Assembly (NCBI GenBank): GCA_964445645.1
Contig: CAYULH010000003.1
Span: 50,715 to 114,714, forward strand
Source: Aureispira sp964445645
GTDB taxonomy: Bacteria > Bacteroidota > Bacteroidia > Chitinophagales > Saprospiraceae
DNA length: 64,000 nucleotides
Direction of reading: 5' to 3'
Of this stretch, positions 34,089 through 43,181 are shown in pieces. Numbering within the stretch: the stretch's first letter is position 1; every line of letters starts with the position of its first letter. The notes beneath the pieces are model-generated. The model made no database searches. It was not told where the DNA came from and saw nothing but the letters and a program-made list of their open reading frames with translations. The position numbers and the translations under genes are program-made.

Positions 34089-35243
34089 ATGCGCTTTCAA
34101 GAGGTTATAGGGCACGCCGCCATCAAACAACAATTGGCAGAAACCTATCATACAGGACGTACTGCTCATGCTCAAATCTTTATGGCAAAACCCGGCAATG
34201 GTGCCTTGCCCTTGGCCTTGGCGTATGCACAATTCTTGCTCTGCGAACAACCACAAGCACAAGATTCTTGTGGGGTTTGTAGTGCTTGCCGCAAAACCAG
34301 CAAATGGGTACACCCCGATTTGCATTTTTCTTACCCCACGGTGGGCCCCAAAGCCACCAGCACCCAATTTATAAAAGAATGGCGAGCCGCCTTGGCCGAA
34401 AACCCTTATCTCAGCATCAACCAATGGCTACAGCATCTAGGGGCAGACAACAAACAGGGCAATATCACCAAAGATGAATGCCTATCTATTGTGCAACGCC
34501 TGAGCTTCAAGGCACTAGAAGGCCGCTTCAAGATTATGATTTTGTGGTTGCCCGAATTTTTGGGCAAGGAGGGCAATCGCCTGCTCAAACCCATAGAGGA
34601 GCCGCGCCCCAATACGGTTTTTCTGCTGGTTTCGGAACAACCCGAAAAAATCTTGAATACCATCCTCTCTCGCTGCCAATTGGTCAAAATACCACGATTA
34701 GAGGAGGAGCATATTCAAGCAGCACTCGAAGCGCAGCAACAACTCCCCCCAGCCAAAGCTCAACGCATAGCACAACTGGCTGATGGCGATTACAACCATG
34801 CTTTAAGTTTGGTTGATGAACCCGAAGAGCATTGGGCCAATTTGTTCTTGTACTGGCTACGAGTGTGCTATCAGGGCCACCCCAAAGGTTTGGTACAATG
34901 GGCAGAAGGCATTGTAAGTGGCAAGCATCCCGAAAAAGATTTTTTTGTCAAAATGGGCCGCAATGAGCAAGTGGCTTTTTTGCACTATGCCTTGCACTTT
35001 TTTAAGGAATTTTTGAGCTTGCAAATTGGGGGCGGCCAATTGCCTGTGCGCTTGCAAGAGAAAGAATTGGCCACAGCCCAAAACATGCTGGCGGTGCTTG
35101 GTTGGCCACAGCTTAAAGAGATTATTGCCCTGCTAGACGATACCGCCTACCACGTAGAGCGCAATGGCAACCCTAGAATTTTGTTCTTAGACTTGTCCAT
35201 CAAGACCCACCACATCATGCGCCAACCCAAAGTGGTGTTGTAA
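34089..35243 (+). CDS. holB: DNA polymerase III delta-prime subunit
   Basis: A 384-residue clamp-loader subunit homologous to HolB/DnaX. Residues 1-200 form the AAA+ domain with a degenerate P-loop (AKPGNGAL, no Lys-Ser/Thr), as expected for the non-catalytic delta-prime subunit. A four-Cys zinc module is present (C52, C61, C64, C67). The sensor segment LSRCQL near residue 195 carries the conserved arginine. It opens and closes the beta clamp together with delta and tau; the clamp gene itself (dnaN) is 1.6 kb away on the other strand. Confidence 0.9.
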   Translation: MRFQEVIGHAAIKQQLAETYHTGRTAHAQIFMAKPGNGALPLALAYAQFLLCEQPQAQDSCGVCSACRKTSKWVHPDLHFSYPTVGPKATSTQFIKEWRAALAENPYLSINQWLQHLGADNKQGNITKDECLSIVQRLSFKALEGRFKIMILWLPEFLGKEGNRLLKPIEEPRPNTVFLLVSEQPEKILNTILSRCQLVKIPRLEEEHIQAALEAQQQLPPAKAQRIAQLADGDYNHALSLVDEPEEHWANLFLYWLRVCYQGHPKGLVQWAEGIVSGKHPEKDFFVKMGRNEQVAFLHYALHFFKEFLSLQIGGGQLPVRLQEKELATAQNMLAVLGWPQLKEIIALLDDTAYHVERNGNPRILFLDLSIKTHHIMRQPKVVL

Positions 35244-35250
35244 AGAAGCA

Positions 35251-36624
35251 TCACTGCGCCGCCAAGAATTTTTTCTTAGCTGTTTTTAGGGCTGCTTTGG
35301 TGGCTTTGGTTTTGTAATGAGGGGCAACTTCTAGGCTCTTTCCAAAATCGGTTACAGCCTTATCATATTGCTTTTCTTGCAAATAAAATTGCCCTCTGTA
35401 ATAATAAAATTCGGCTACTTGATTATTCAACTCTATGGCGCGATTCCAATCGGCTAGGGCTTCTACTTTCTTACCTTGGTCGGCCGCCAACTGTGCTCGA
35501 TTGCTATAAGCAAAAGGATTGAGCGAATCTATTTCCATAGCTGTATTAATGTCCTCCAATGCTCCTTCATAATCCTTCATCAGACGCTTAACATTGCCTC
35601 TATTATTATAACCATAACCCACATACACCGAGCCACTTTCTATCACGGTTGTAAAATCCTGAATGGCTGCTTTATAATCTTGCAATTCAACATACGCATA
35701 CCCTCTGCGAATATAGGTAGCCACATCATCTTTGCTGATAGTTAGAGCTTCTTTATAATCCTTTACAGCATCTTTATGTTTGCCCAAAGCCGCATACGTA
35801 TAACCTCTGGCTACATACGCCTTGTTGGCTGCTGGCTCCAATTTCAGCACTTTGGTAAAATCTTTTAAGGCATTTTTATAATCCAATTGATTGTGATACA
35901 CCAAGCCACGCTGATAATAGGCATTAACAAAATCGGGCTTGAGCTGAATAGCCTTGGTAAAATCCAACATTCCAGCCTCTGTAGATTTTTGGCTCACCTT
36001 AACCACCCCACGATTATAATAAGCAACAGCATCGTCACTTCTTAGTGCTATTGCTTGGTTGAGATCGGCCAAGCTCTGCTCCAAGTTGCCTGTCATTCTG
36101 TACGAAACACCTCTCAGGGTATACACATTGGCATACAAATCTGTGGTAGGATTGGTAGCTCGCCAATCTATAACTTGGGTCAAATCTTCAATAGCCGCCA
36201 AATTGCGCCCCAATGATTGATACACCTTGGCACGTTCATACAAGGCTTTGGTGTACTCTTGGTTAATATCCAATGCTGCGGTATAATCCAAAATAGCATT
36301 CTCATAATAAGTAGCAGCAGCATAAGCCTGTGCTCGGTTAAAATAAGCACTAGCTTGCTTGGGCTTGAGCAAAATTACCTTGCCAAAAGCCTCTTGTGCA
36401 GCCGTGTAATTTTCTTGCTGTTGCAAGGCGTGTCCTTTGTTGATATACGCATTGACATAGCTGCTGTCCAAGGCTATGGCAGCATTGTATTGTTCAATGG
36501 CTTCTTTGTATTTTTTTTCTTTGAGCCAAGTATTGCCTTGTTGTACATAGCTCTCTGCTGTTTGGGCATATACTTGAACGGAAAATAGATGCGCTAGAAG
36601 GAATATTAATAATAGTATTTTCAT
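35251..36624 (-). CDS. Secreted TPR-repeat protein
   Basis: A 457-residue periplasmic or surface protein with a signal peptide (cut near VYAQ) and about twelve TPR repeats covering the rest, with the usual A-x-x-x-Y-x-x-A-I and Y-x-N-R/K-G-x-x patterns. It has no enzymatic domain, lipobox or T9SS sorting domain, and ends in a Lys/Ala-rich helix. It should act as a protein-binding scaffold. The gene converges with holB with only seven bases between the stops. Confidence 0.85.
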   Translation of the reverse strand: MKILLLIFLLAHLFSVQVYAQTAESYVQQGNTWLKEKKYKEAIEQYNAAIALDSSYVNAYINKGHALQQQENYTAAQEAFGKVILLKPKQASAYFNRAQAYAAATYYENAILDYTAALDINQEYTKALYERAKVYQSLGRNLAAIEDLTQVIDWRATNPTTDLYANVYTLRGVSYRMTGNLEQSLADLNQAIALRSDDAVAYYNRGVVKVSQKSTEAGMLDFTKAIQLKPDFVNAYYQRGLVYHNQLDYKNALKDFTKVLKLEPAANKAYVARGYTYAALGKHKDAVKDYKEALTISKDDVATYIRRGYAYVELQDYKAAIQDFTTVIESGSVYVGYGYNNRGNVKRLMKDYEGALEDINTAMEIDSLNPFAYSNRAQLAADQGKKVEALADWNRAIELNNQVAEFYYYRGQFYLQEKQYDKAVTDFGKSLEVAPHYKTKATKAALKTAKKKFLAAQ

Positions 36625-36829
36625 AACATATACTTATAATAATAGTTGAAGGGGATGGTCGTTGAAATAAGTACACAAAGGTTACTTGCTAAACCCTTTT
36701 TTATTCCCTTATACAAGAGTAACACCAAAAAAACAAAAAATTGGCCAATAGAACCTCTTTATTATAATTTTGTGCCTCTAACAGTGGTCGTAGGGTATTA
36801 TATTATGATTATGATAATAAAAAACGAAA

Positions 36830-36854
36830 AGGCTGCTCCATAATGGAACAGCCT
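36830..36854 (-). terminator. Intrinsic terminator of dnaN
   Basis: An 11-bp stem with one mismatch (36830-36840 with 36844-36854) followed on the minus strand by ttttcgtttttt. It lies 33 bp after the dnaN stop codon. Confidence 0.8.
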
Positions 36855-36887
36855 CCTTCTATGATTCTCTCGCTATAAGAGCAAGTC

Positions 36888-38006
36888 TTATACATTTAAC
36901 ATCACAGGCATTACCAACATCAACAAGTCCTCATTGGGGGCTTGTTCTTCTGTTTTGAGAATACCTGCTCGATTGGGGTCGGATAATTCAATTCTGACAT
37001 TATCACCACCAATTACATTGAGCATTTCAATCAAGAACTTGGCATTAAAACCTATGGTCATTGGCTCACCATCATAAAAACAAGGCAACTGCTCTGTTGC
37101 TCGATTCGAAAAATCCAAATCCTCTGCTTCTATGGTCAGGCTGCTATCGGCAATTTCCAACTTCACTTGGTTAGTGGTTTTGTTGGCATAATTGGCAATA
37201 CGCTTCAAGGAATTTAAAAAATCTGTGCGTGTAATGCTCATGGTATTTGGATTACCAGAAGGAATCACAGCACTGTAGTTGGGATAATTTTCATCTATTA
37301 GACGACAAGATAAGATTTGATTTCCAAAATAAAAAATTGCGTGTGTATCATTATACGTAATCTCAATACTTTGGTTGCTATTGGACAAAGCATTTTTGAG
37401 CAAGCCCAATGCTTTTTTGGGCAAAATGAAAGCCCCGTCTAGGTCTGTTTCCAAATCTGTGAACGCATATTTTACCAATTTGTGAGCATCGGTTGCCACA
37501 AACGTTAGGGCTTCGCTGTTGATTTGAACAAATACGCCCATCATAGCCGGCTGCGACTCATTGGTGCTGGTTGCAAACAAGGTTTTGTTGATTCCTTCTA
37601 GCAATATGGTAGCTGGCACCTCTACACGGTGCACATCTTGGGGCTGTGGCAATTTTGGAAAATCGTTGCCGTCTTCTCCTGCCAATTTGTACTGTCCAAA
37701 TTGTGAGGTGATGGTCACAGCAAAACTATCCATATCAATAGAAAACTTCAAGGGCTGGGTAGGCAACTGCTTGAGGGTATCGAGCAAGATACGAGCAGGA
37801 ATAGCAATTAGTCCATCTTGATCGGCTTCTACGTGCAGCGCTGCCGTCATAAATGTTTGATTATCGGTAGCAGCAATAGTCAACGTGTCTCCTTCTATTC
37901 TAAACAAAAAGTCCTCTAGAATAGGTAAAATAGGATTGCTGCTAATCGCACCATTGATGATTTGTAGTTGCTCCTTTAGGTCTGCAGAAGAAATAGAAAA
38001 TTGCAT
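36888..38006 (-). CDS. dnaN: DNA polymerase III beta subunit (sliding clamp)
   Basis: The 372-residue processivity clamp, with three repeated clamp folds. The start MQFSISSADLKEQL, IPARILLDTLKQLP and the end (LLMLVMPVML) are typical. It encircles DNA and tethers polymerases, ligase and mismatch-repair proteins. Unlike in many bacteria it is not next to dnaA or recF here. It is monocistronic with a 475-bp upstream region and its own terminator. Confidence 0.96.
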   Translation of the reverse strand: MQFSISSADLKEQLQIINGAISSNPILPILEDFLFRIEGDTLTIAATDNQTFMTAALHVEADQDGLIAIPARILLDTLKQLPTQPLKFSIDMDSFAVTITSQFGQYKLAGEDGNDFPKLPQPQDVHRVEVPATILLEGINKTLFATSTNESQPAMMGVFVQINSEALTFVATDAHKLVKYAFTDLETDLDGAFILPKKALGLLKNALSNSNQSIEITYNDTHAIFYFGNQILSCRLIDENYPNYSAVIPSGNPNTMSITRTDFLNSLKRIANYANKTTNQVKLEIADSSLTIEAEDLDFSNRATEQLPCFYDGEPMTIGFNAKFLIEMLNVIGGDNVRIELSDPNRAGILKTEEQAPNEDLLMLVMPVMLNV

Positions 38007-38481
38007 AGACTACCTTCGTTGATTTAGTATTGAAATGGTCTTTTTTAAGTAGTCTTAAAAAAGTAAACGGGCTAAAAACCGATTCTTTTTCCCCAGCTCA
38101 TCGTTGGAAATACGCGCTGTAACCCGTTACAGCTTTGTTTTCCGCCTCGATCTGAGAAAAAATCTCTCATTTTTTATTGTACGGTTACTTTTTTGCACCT
38201 ACTTAAGTAGCCACAAAGCTACGTTTTTCTAAGCATAAATAAAAGCTCTTTACCTACTTAAAATTCCCTTGAATAGAGAATAACACTCAATTGTAGCAAC
38301 AGTTGAAAATACCTTTTGACAATATTGTGTTCTTATAGAAATGCTAAAAGTAAATTGCCTCCAACAAAACTGTTGTTTTTTTGTTATTTTTGTGCTTATA
38401 TAAAACTATGGAAATAGTTATCATGAGATTGTAAGTGGCTATAAGCCGTTTTTTATCCTACTCCTCAAAAATTAGAACAAC
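38007..38481. other. 475-bp divergent promoter region of dnaN and the NifU-like gene
   Basis: Contains a perfect 8-bp inverted repeat gctgtaac-cc-gttacagc (38116-38133), a perfect 12-bp palindrome ctacttaagtag (38199-38210), and related words ttaagtag near 38046 and cctacttaa near 38252. A TATTTTTG (-7-like) element at 38385-38392 may start the NifU-like gene. The palindromes could be operators. No coding sequence is seen. Confidence 0.5.
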
Positions 38482-39108
38482 ATGCCAGATACCGATAAAA
38501 AAGTAACCAAACCACCCGTAATGCTCTACACAGAGCAAACTCCCAATCCAGAAACCTTAAAATTTGTAACCAATCAAATGCTCTACCCTCGCAAGATGGC
38601 AGATTTTCCGCTTGATGCCAAAGAATTGGCGCAAGAGTGGTCGCCTTTGGCAACTGCCTTGTTTGAGTTTGAGTATGTCAAGGGGGTTTACATTTGCAAC
38701 AACTTTGTTACCGTGACCAAAGCCCCCGAATTGGAGTGGCCGAGCATTATGATGGAACTCAAAACCTTTATCAAGGACTATGTGCAAGAGGGCAAAGAAA
38801 TTGTAAAAGAGGGCTATGAGGAAGTAAAGAGCCAACTGGAAGCCGAGGAGGAAGAACAATATGAAGGGGATGACGCAGAATTGGTCACAAAAATCAAGCA
38901 GCTCTTGGACAAATATGTGCGTCCAGCCGTAGAAATGGATGGTGGCAACATCAAGTTTCATTCGTTTGATAAAGGAGTGGTCAATGTAATTCTGCAAGGT
39001 TCTTGTAGTGGCTGTCCCTCTTCTTCAGGCACTCTAAAAGTGGGTATTGAAGGTATGCTCAAACGCATGGTTCCTGAGGTCAAATCGGTAGAAGCCATTA
39101 TGGGCTAG
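38482..39108 (+). CDS. NifU-like Fe-S cluster carrier (Nfu type)
   Basis: A 208-residue protein with an N-terminal Nfu_N domain (about 12-100; MLYTEQTPNPETLKFVTN is the family signature) and a C-terminal NifU domain (about 130-208) with the cluster-binding pair C175-x-x-C178 in GSCSGCPSS. It should carry a 4Fe-4S cluster to client apoproteins. An acidic linker of about 25 residues joins the domains. Monocistronic as far as can be seen. Confidence 0.93.
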   Translation: MPDTDKKVTKPPVMLYTEQTPNPETLKFVTNQMLYPRKMADFPLDAKELAQEWSPLATALFEFEYVKGVYICNNFVTVTKAPELEWPSIMMELKTFIKDYVQEGKEIVKEGYEEVKSQLEAEEEEQYEGDDAELVTKIKQLLDKYVRPAVEMDGGNIKFHSFDKGVVNVILQGSCSGCPSSSGTLKVGIEGMLKRMVPEVKSVEAIMG

Positions 39109-39254
39109 TCTACCCAGCAAAATAGATACCCTCCTCTTGTTTTGTCCCTAATTTAACCTAGCTTAACAGTTGGGTTCAAGAACTTTCCGTGTGGAGTAGT
39201 TGTTAGACGATAAGACAAGAGGATTTTTGTTTTTTAGTTCAGAAGTTAAATACA

Positions 39255-39959
39255 ATGCAAGGTTTTGGTAGAATGACAGAGGTGGTCAAGAATTTGCTCA
39301 TCATCAATGTCTTGGTGTTTTTTTTATTGCAAGCCCTACACCCCGACATGATTAAGATGGGTATGTTGCATTATTGGGAAAATCCCGGTTTTCAGCCCTT
39401 TCAGTTGGTCACGGCTTTTTTTATGCACACCAAGTTCTTTCACCTGTTTTTTAATATGTTGGTGCTGTTCTTTTTGGGCGGTGCCGTAGAGCAAGCCTTG
39501 GGGCCCAAGCGTTTTTTGCTCTTGTATCTAATAGCAGGTTTTGGGGCCAATATTCTGAATGTTATTTTTACCCATCTGCAAGTGCATCACTTGATGGCAC
39601 AATTGACCCCCGATCAGGTAGGTTACGCCTTGGGCACTATCCCTATTGATCCAGACAACATCAATGCAGCCACAAGAGAGCTTGCACGAGCTTGGCATAC
39701 AGTAGCATTAGGAGCATCGGGAGCAACTTATGGGGTGATGTTTGCGTTTGCGGCACTGTTTCCAGACCGTAAAATTCAGTTGTTGATTCCCCCCATACCT
39801 GTCAAGGCAAAGTATTTAGTGTTGTTCCTAGCAACCATGGAGTTCTTTAATGAAGTACAACGAAATCCTACAGGAATTGGGCATTTTGTACATTTATCAG
39901 GAGCTGTAATTGCTATAGGACTAGTGCTTTTTTGGCGCAAGCGGGGGGAAAATTTTTAA
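39255..39959 (+). CDS. Rhomboid-family intramembrane serine protease
   Basis: A 234-residue integral membrane protein with about six helices. The catalytic Ser is S155 in the GASGATYG motif and the catalytic His is H213 in HLSGAV; the HxxxN-like FHLFFNM of helix 2 is also present. It should cut membrane protein substrates within the bilayer. It is followed by a second rhomboid and an EEP membrane protein, an arrangement often seen in Bacteroidota. Confidence 0.9.
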   Translation: MQGFGRMTEVVKNLLIINVLVFFLLQALHPDMIKMGMLHYWENPGFQPFQLVTAFFMHTKFFHLFFNMLVLFFLGGAVEQALGPKRFLLLYLIAGFGANILNVIFTHLQVHHLMAQLTPDQVGYALGTIPIDPDNINAATRELARAWHTVALGASGATYGVMFAFAALFPDRKIQLLIPPIPVKAKYLVLFLATMEFFNEVQRNPTGIGHFVHLSGAVIAIGLVLFWRKRGENF

Positions 39960-40121
39960 TAAGAAGTTTACTAGGCTCTACAAACACCAACAACTGTCGG
40001 TTTATTCCAGCAGCTAAGAACAATATTTTTTGTGGCGAGGTCTAATTTTTAGTGTATATTAGTGCCAATAGTTCCTCTACCACTATTTTGTAAGAAACAT
40101 CTATCCAATAACCAATAAATC

Positions 40122-41093
40122 ATGGCGGCAAATATTTGGGAAGACATCAAATTGAAGTACCATCAAGGGAATGCTATCATTCGTTTGATAATGATTAATA
40201 TTGCTGTGCATGTAGCCATTGCCCTGTTTGGTGTGTTTATTTTTTTGGCTACCAATACGCCCACAGACGGGTATTATACAATAGTTAGTGAGTGGTTGTA
40301 TTTTCCCTCGGAGATACTAAAGTTTCCCTTGAGAATTTGGACTATTATCACCTACATGTTTTTGCACGCAGGCATTTGGCACTTGGCTACCAATCTCTTG
40401 GTACTCTACTTTTTTGGCCGCCACCTCAATGATTTGATTAGTGATCGGCATGTTTGGCCTATTTATATTTGGGGCGGTTTGGGAGGAGCATTGCTCTTTA
40501 TGATTGGTTTTAATATTTTTCCGCCTTTTGCTGGCATTACCGCCAACTTGGTGGGTGCATCGGCTAGTGTAATGGCCGTGGTATTGGCAACAGCTACGTT
40601 CAATCCACGAGGCATCTTTCACCTAATTTTTATTGGGCCTGTTCAGTTGCAATACATTGCTGCGGTGTGGGTAGTTTATAATCTGATTGTTATTCCGGGG
40701 GGCAATCCGGGGGGAGCCTTGGCGCATTTGGGAGGAGCTTTTATGGGCTGGTTTTATGTCGACCAATCCCGACGAGGCCGTGATTTGTCCAAACCTATTA
40801 ATAAAGTCTTAGATTTTCTCACAGGCAATAGATCCAAATCTGACCATAAAAAACGTCGCCCCAAGGCCAAAAAACAAACAACCAGTGCATTTAATCCCAA
40901 AATGCGTGTACACAAAGGCGGTCAAAAATCAGATTCTTACGGAGACGATTACAGCCGTTCGTTCTTACAAAAATACAAAGAGATGTCACGTGAAGAGTGC
41001 TTGGATAGCATTCTTGACAAAATCAAACGCTCGGGTTATGATAGCTTGAGCAAAGACGAAAAGGTATTTTTGGATCGCTACCGCCACGATTAA
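40122..41093 (+). CDS. Rhomboid-family protein with long cytoplasmic tail
   Basis: A 323-residue rhomboid with about six helices to residue 220 and a basic cytoplasmic tail of about 100 residues (KKRRPKAKKQ, then a helical acidic end). Catalytic Ser is S147 in GASASV, where the usual GxSG has Ala as the fourth residue; His is H202 in HLGGAF, and WHLATN carries the helix-2 motif. Activity is likely but not certain. The tail resembles those of Bacteroidota rhomboids next to EEP genes. Confidence 0.87.
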   Translation: MAANIWEDIKLKYHQGNAIIRLIMINIAVHVAIALFGVFIFLATNTPTDGYYTIVSEWLYFPSEILKFPLRIWTIITYMFLHAGIWHLATNLLVLYFFGRHLNDLISDRHVWPIYIWGGLGGALLFMIGFNIFPPFAGITANLVGASASVMAVVLATATFNPRGIFHLIFIGPVQLQYIAAVWVVYNLIVIPGGNPGGALAHLGGAFMGWFYVDQSRRGRDLSKPINKVLDFLTGNRSKSDHKKRRPKAKKQTTSAFNPKMRVHKGGQKSDSYGDDYSRSFLQKYKEMSREECLDSILDKIKRSGYDSLSKDEKVFLDRYRHD

Positions 41094-41150
41094 TACTTCA
41101 TTGATTACAGGGCAAATTCCCCATTACTGCCCGTTTTTCTATTTAATTTC

Positions 41151-42224
41151 ATGCTTGCTTGGTTCAAAAAAGCTGCTTATCGTCTCATTTTTGTAGCTAA
41201 TATTATAATGGCTGTGCTGCTCTTGGGCGCATATTTGGCTGTTTGGGTACCGCCCTCACAGTTGTATTGGCTATCGGTATTGGCCGTGGGCTATCCTTTT
41301 CTATTCTTTGTACATCTACTATTTTTGGGGTTTTGGATGTACAAACGCAAACGCTACGTGTATCTTTCGCTGGCAGTGCTGCTCTTGGGCGGCGTGCATT
41401 TTCTCAATTTTTTTGCCTTCAAGGGTTTCTCTGCTCCTAGCTCTACCACTTATGATTGGTCGGTTATGAGTTATAATGTGCATTATTTTAATGTGGGAAC
41501 GCCCCATGCCCAACAGGATCAAGCCACTATTGTATCCAATATTACCCAGCAGGATGTAGATGTTTTTTGTGGGCAAGAATTCTCTAGCAAAACCCAAGCA
41601 CACAATCAAAAAATTGCTCAACAAATGCAGCAAGTGCTGCCCTATTCCTGCAAAGGCGGCGGCAGTAGCCTAGTAATCTATTCCAAATCGCCCATTCTCA
41701 AACAAGGCAACATCGACTTTCCCAATAGTTATAATGGGGCGATTTATGCCGACATACAAAGCCCCAAAGGCACCATCAGAGTGTATTGTTTTCACTTGCA
41801 ATCTATAGGCTTGGGCAATGACGAAAACGAATTGCTCAATCGAAACAACCTCTCTACTTTGGGCCAACCCAACACCCAAAAAACGTACAAACGCATCAAC
41901 AACAAACTCAAACACGCCTTCTTACAACGCGAAAAGCAAGTGGAGTTTATAGCCCAGCACATTGCCAAAAGCCCTTATCCTGTGATTGTCTGTGGCGATA
42001 TGAACGACACGCCAAGTTCTTATGCCTACGGGCAGATTTCGTACAAATTGCAAGATGCTTTTCAGGAGCGAGGCATTGGTTTTGGCAGCACTTATGCAGG
42101 AAGCCTGCCCCTGCTTAGAATTGATTATATTTTTGCCAGCCCACAGGTTCGAGTCCATGATTTTGAGGTACTGCCCCACGCCACTTCCGATCACTATCCC
42201 ATTTATGCCCGTTTTTCTTTTTGA
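41151..42224 (+). CDS. Membrane-anchored endonuclease/exonuclease/phosphatase (EEP) protein
   Basis: A 357-residue protein with three N-terminal transmembrane helices (to about residue 90) and an EEP domain: SYNVHYFN, QEF, then VIVCGDMNDTPSS, RIDYIFAS and the final TSDHYPIYA with the catalytic Asp-His. These enzymes cleave phosphodiesters or phosphate from nucleic acids, lipids or sugars; substrate here is unknown, with the domain outside the membrane. It is third in the rhomboid-rhomboid-EEP run, and its stop codon touches the stop codon of the convergent HAD gene with no base between. Confidence 0.88.
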   Translation: MLAWFKKAAYRLIFVANIIMAVLLLGAYLAVWVPPSQLYWLSVLAVGYPFLFFVHLLFLGFWMYKRKRYVYLSLAVLLLGGVHFLNFFAFKGFSAPSSTTYDWSVMSYNVHYFNVGTPHAQQDQATIVSNITQQDVDVFCGQEFSSKTQAHNQKIAQQMQQVLPYSCKGGGSSLVIYSKSPILKQGNIDFPNSYNGAIYADIQSPKGTIRVYCFHLQSIGLGNDENELLNRNNLSTLGQPNTQKTYKRINNKLKHAFLQREKQVEFIAQHIAKSPYPVIVCGDMNDTPSSYAYGQISYKLQDAFQERGIGFGSTYAGSLPLLRIDYIFASPQVRVHDFEVLPHATSDHYPIYARFSF

Positions 42225-42863
42225 TTACAATTGCAAATAATACTTCAAATGCTCATCAATAGGCGTATTGGCAGGATGGTGCAAGGTGTGTAAACCTGCT
42301 TGGCGTGCGCCCACCAAGTTGGGGGCATTGTCATCAATAAACAAGGCCGTGCGAGGATCGATTTGGGCATCCTTGACCAAGTACTCAAAAGGGGCTGCAT
42401 CTGGTTTTCGGGCTCCAATCAAATGCGAGTAATACGCCCCATCAAACAAGGCATCAAAATCCTCTACGCCATGCTCCCGCAGCGCAATCGCTCTAAAATC
42501 ACGCAAATGGATGCTGTTGGTATTGCTCATCAGGTACACCCCAAAACCACGCGCCCGCAAATCGGCCACCAACTGCAAGCCTCGCGCTGGAATATGCTGC
42601 AACATCATATTCCACGCCATTTCGATTTGCGCCACACTCGCCCCATCGGCCAATTGCGCCCGAATCCCCTCTACAAAAGCCTGCTCTCCTATCTTCCCCA
42701 CTTCCAAATCTACAAACAGCCCCTGCGCCTCCCAAGCCTTTTGAGCAGCCTGATAGGCTTCTCGGCCTCCTGCCAAAGCACAAAAACTGGCCTCGGTATA
42801 GGCCGGCTCTAAATCAATCAACACTCCTCCTAAATCAAAAATTATATTTTTTATAACTTCCAT
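42225..42863 (-). CDS. HAD-superfamily hydrolase (subfamily IA, YihX-like)
   Basis: A 212-residue cytoplasmic phosphatase-like enzyme. Motif I is IIFDLGGVLIDLE near the N-terminus, motif II is YLMSNTN, motif III is the Lys in GARKPD, motif IV is FIDDN. Relatives dephosphorylate sugar phosphates or FMN; the substrate is unknown. The ATG at 42863 is used because the frame from 42917 adds 18 residues outside the family. No terminator separates it from the convergent EEP gene. Confidence 0.9.
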   Translation of the reverse strand: MEVIKNIIFDLGGVLIDLEPAYTEASFCALAGGREAYQAAQKAWEAQGLFVDLEVGKIGEQAFVEGIRAQLADGASVAQIEMAWNMMLQHIPARGLQLVADLRARGFGVYLMSNTNSIHLRDFRAIALREHGVEDFDALFDGAYYSHLIGARKPDAAPFEYLVKDAQIDPRTALFIDDNAPNLVGARQAGLHTLHHPANTPIDEHLKYYLQL

Positions 42864-42980
42864 TGGAACTTTTCTTTTGAAAAAATGCTTATCTATCTTA
42901 CCAGCACAAACATACAACTATTCTACTAGTTATAAGCCGTCACCAATTTAATCCTTAGGTTAAATTATTTTTTGAAAAGG

Positions 42981-43011
42981 TTGCTTAATTACGGGTAATA
43001 TTGTATTTTTG
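42981..43011 (+). promoter_or_regulatory. Bacteroidota-type promoter of tRNA-Met
   Basis: TTG at 42981-42983 and TATTTTTG (TAnnTTTG) at 43004-43011 with a 20-bp spacer, ending 14 bp before the tRNA. Same architecture as the tRNA-Phe promoter in this window. Confidence 0.65.
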
Positions 43012-43025
43012 TCCTACACAAATAT

Positions 43026-43099
<74 letters not shown>

Positions 43100-43108
43100 C
43101 CAGCAAAT

Positions 43109-43145
43109 AAAAGCCTTCCTATTTTGATGAATGGAAGGCTTTTTT
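43109..43145 (+). terminator. Intrinsic terminator of tRNA-Met
   Basis: An 11-bp stem (43109-43119 with 43133-43143) and a T-run to 43145. Its right arm is part of a 15-bp direct repeat that reappears at 48214-48228. Confidence 0.85.
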
Positions 43146-43181
43146 GGTTGGTGGGGGATATTATCCTTAACAGGCAACTTT

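Noticed and set aside
42300..42812. 170-codon plus-strand frame
   Set aside because: Antisense shadow of the HAD hydrolase.
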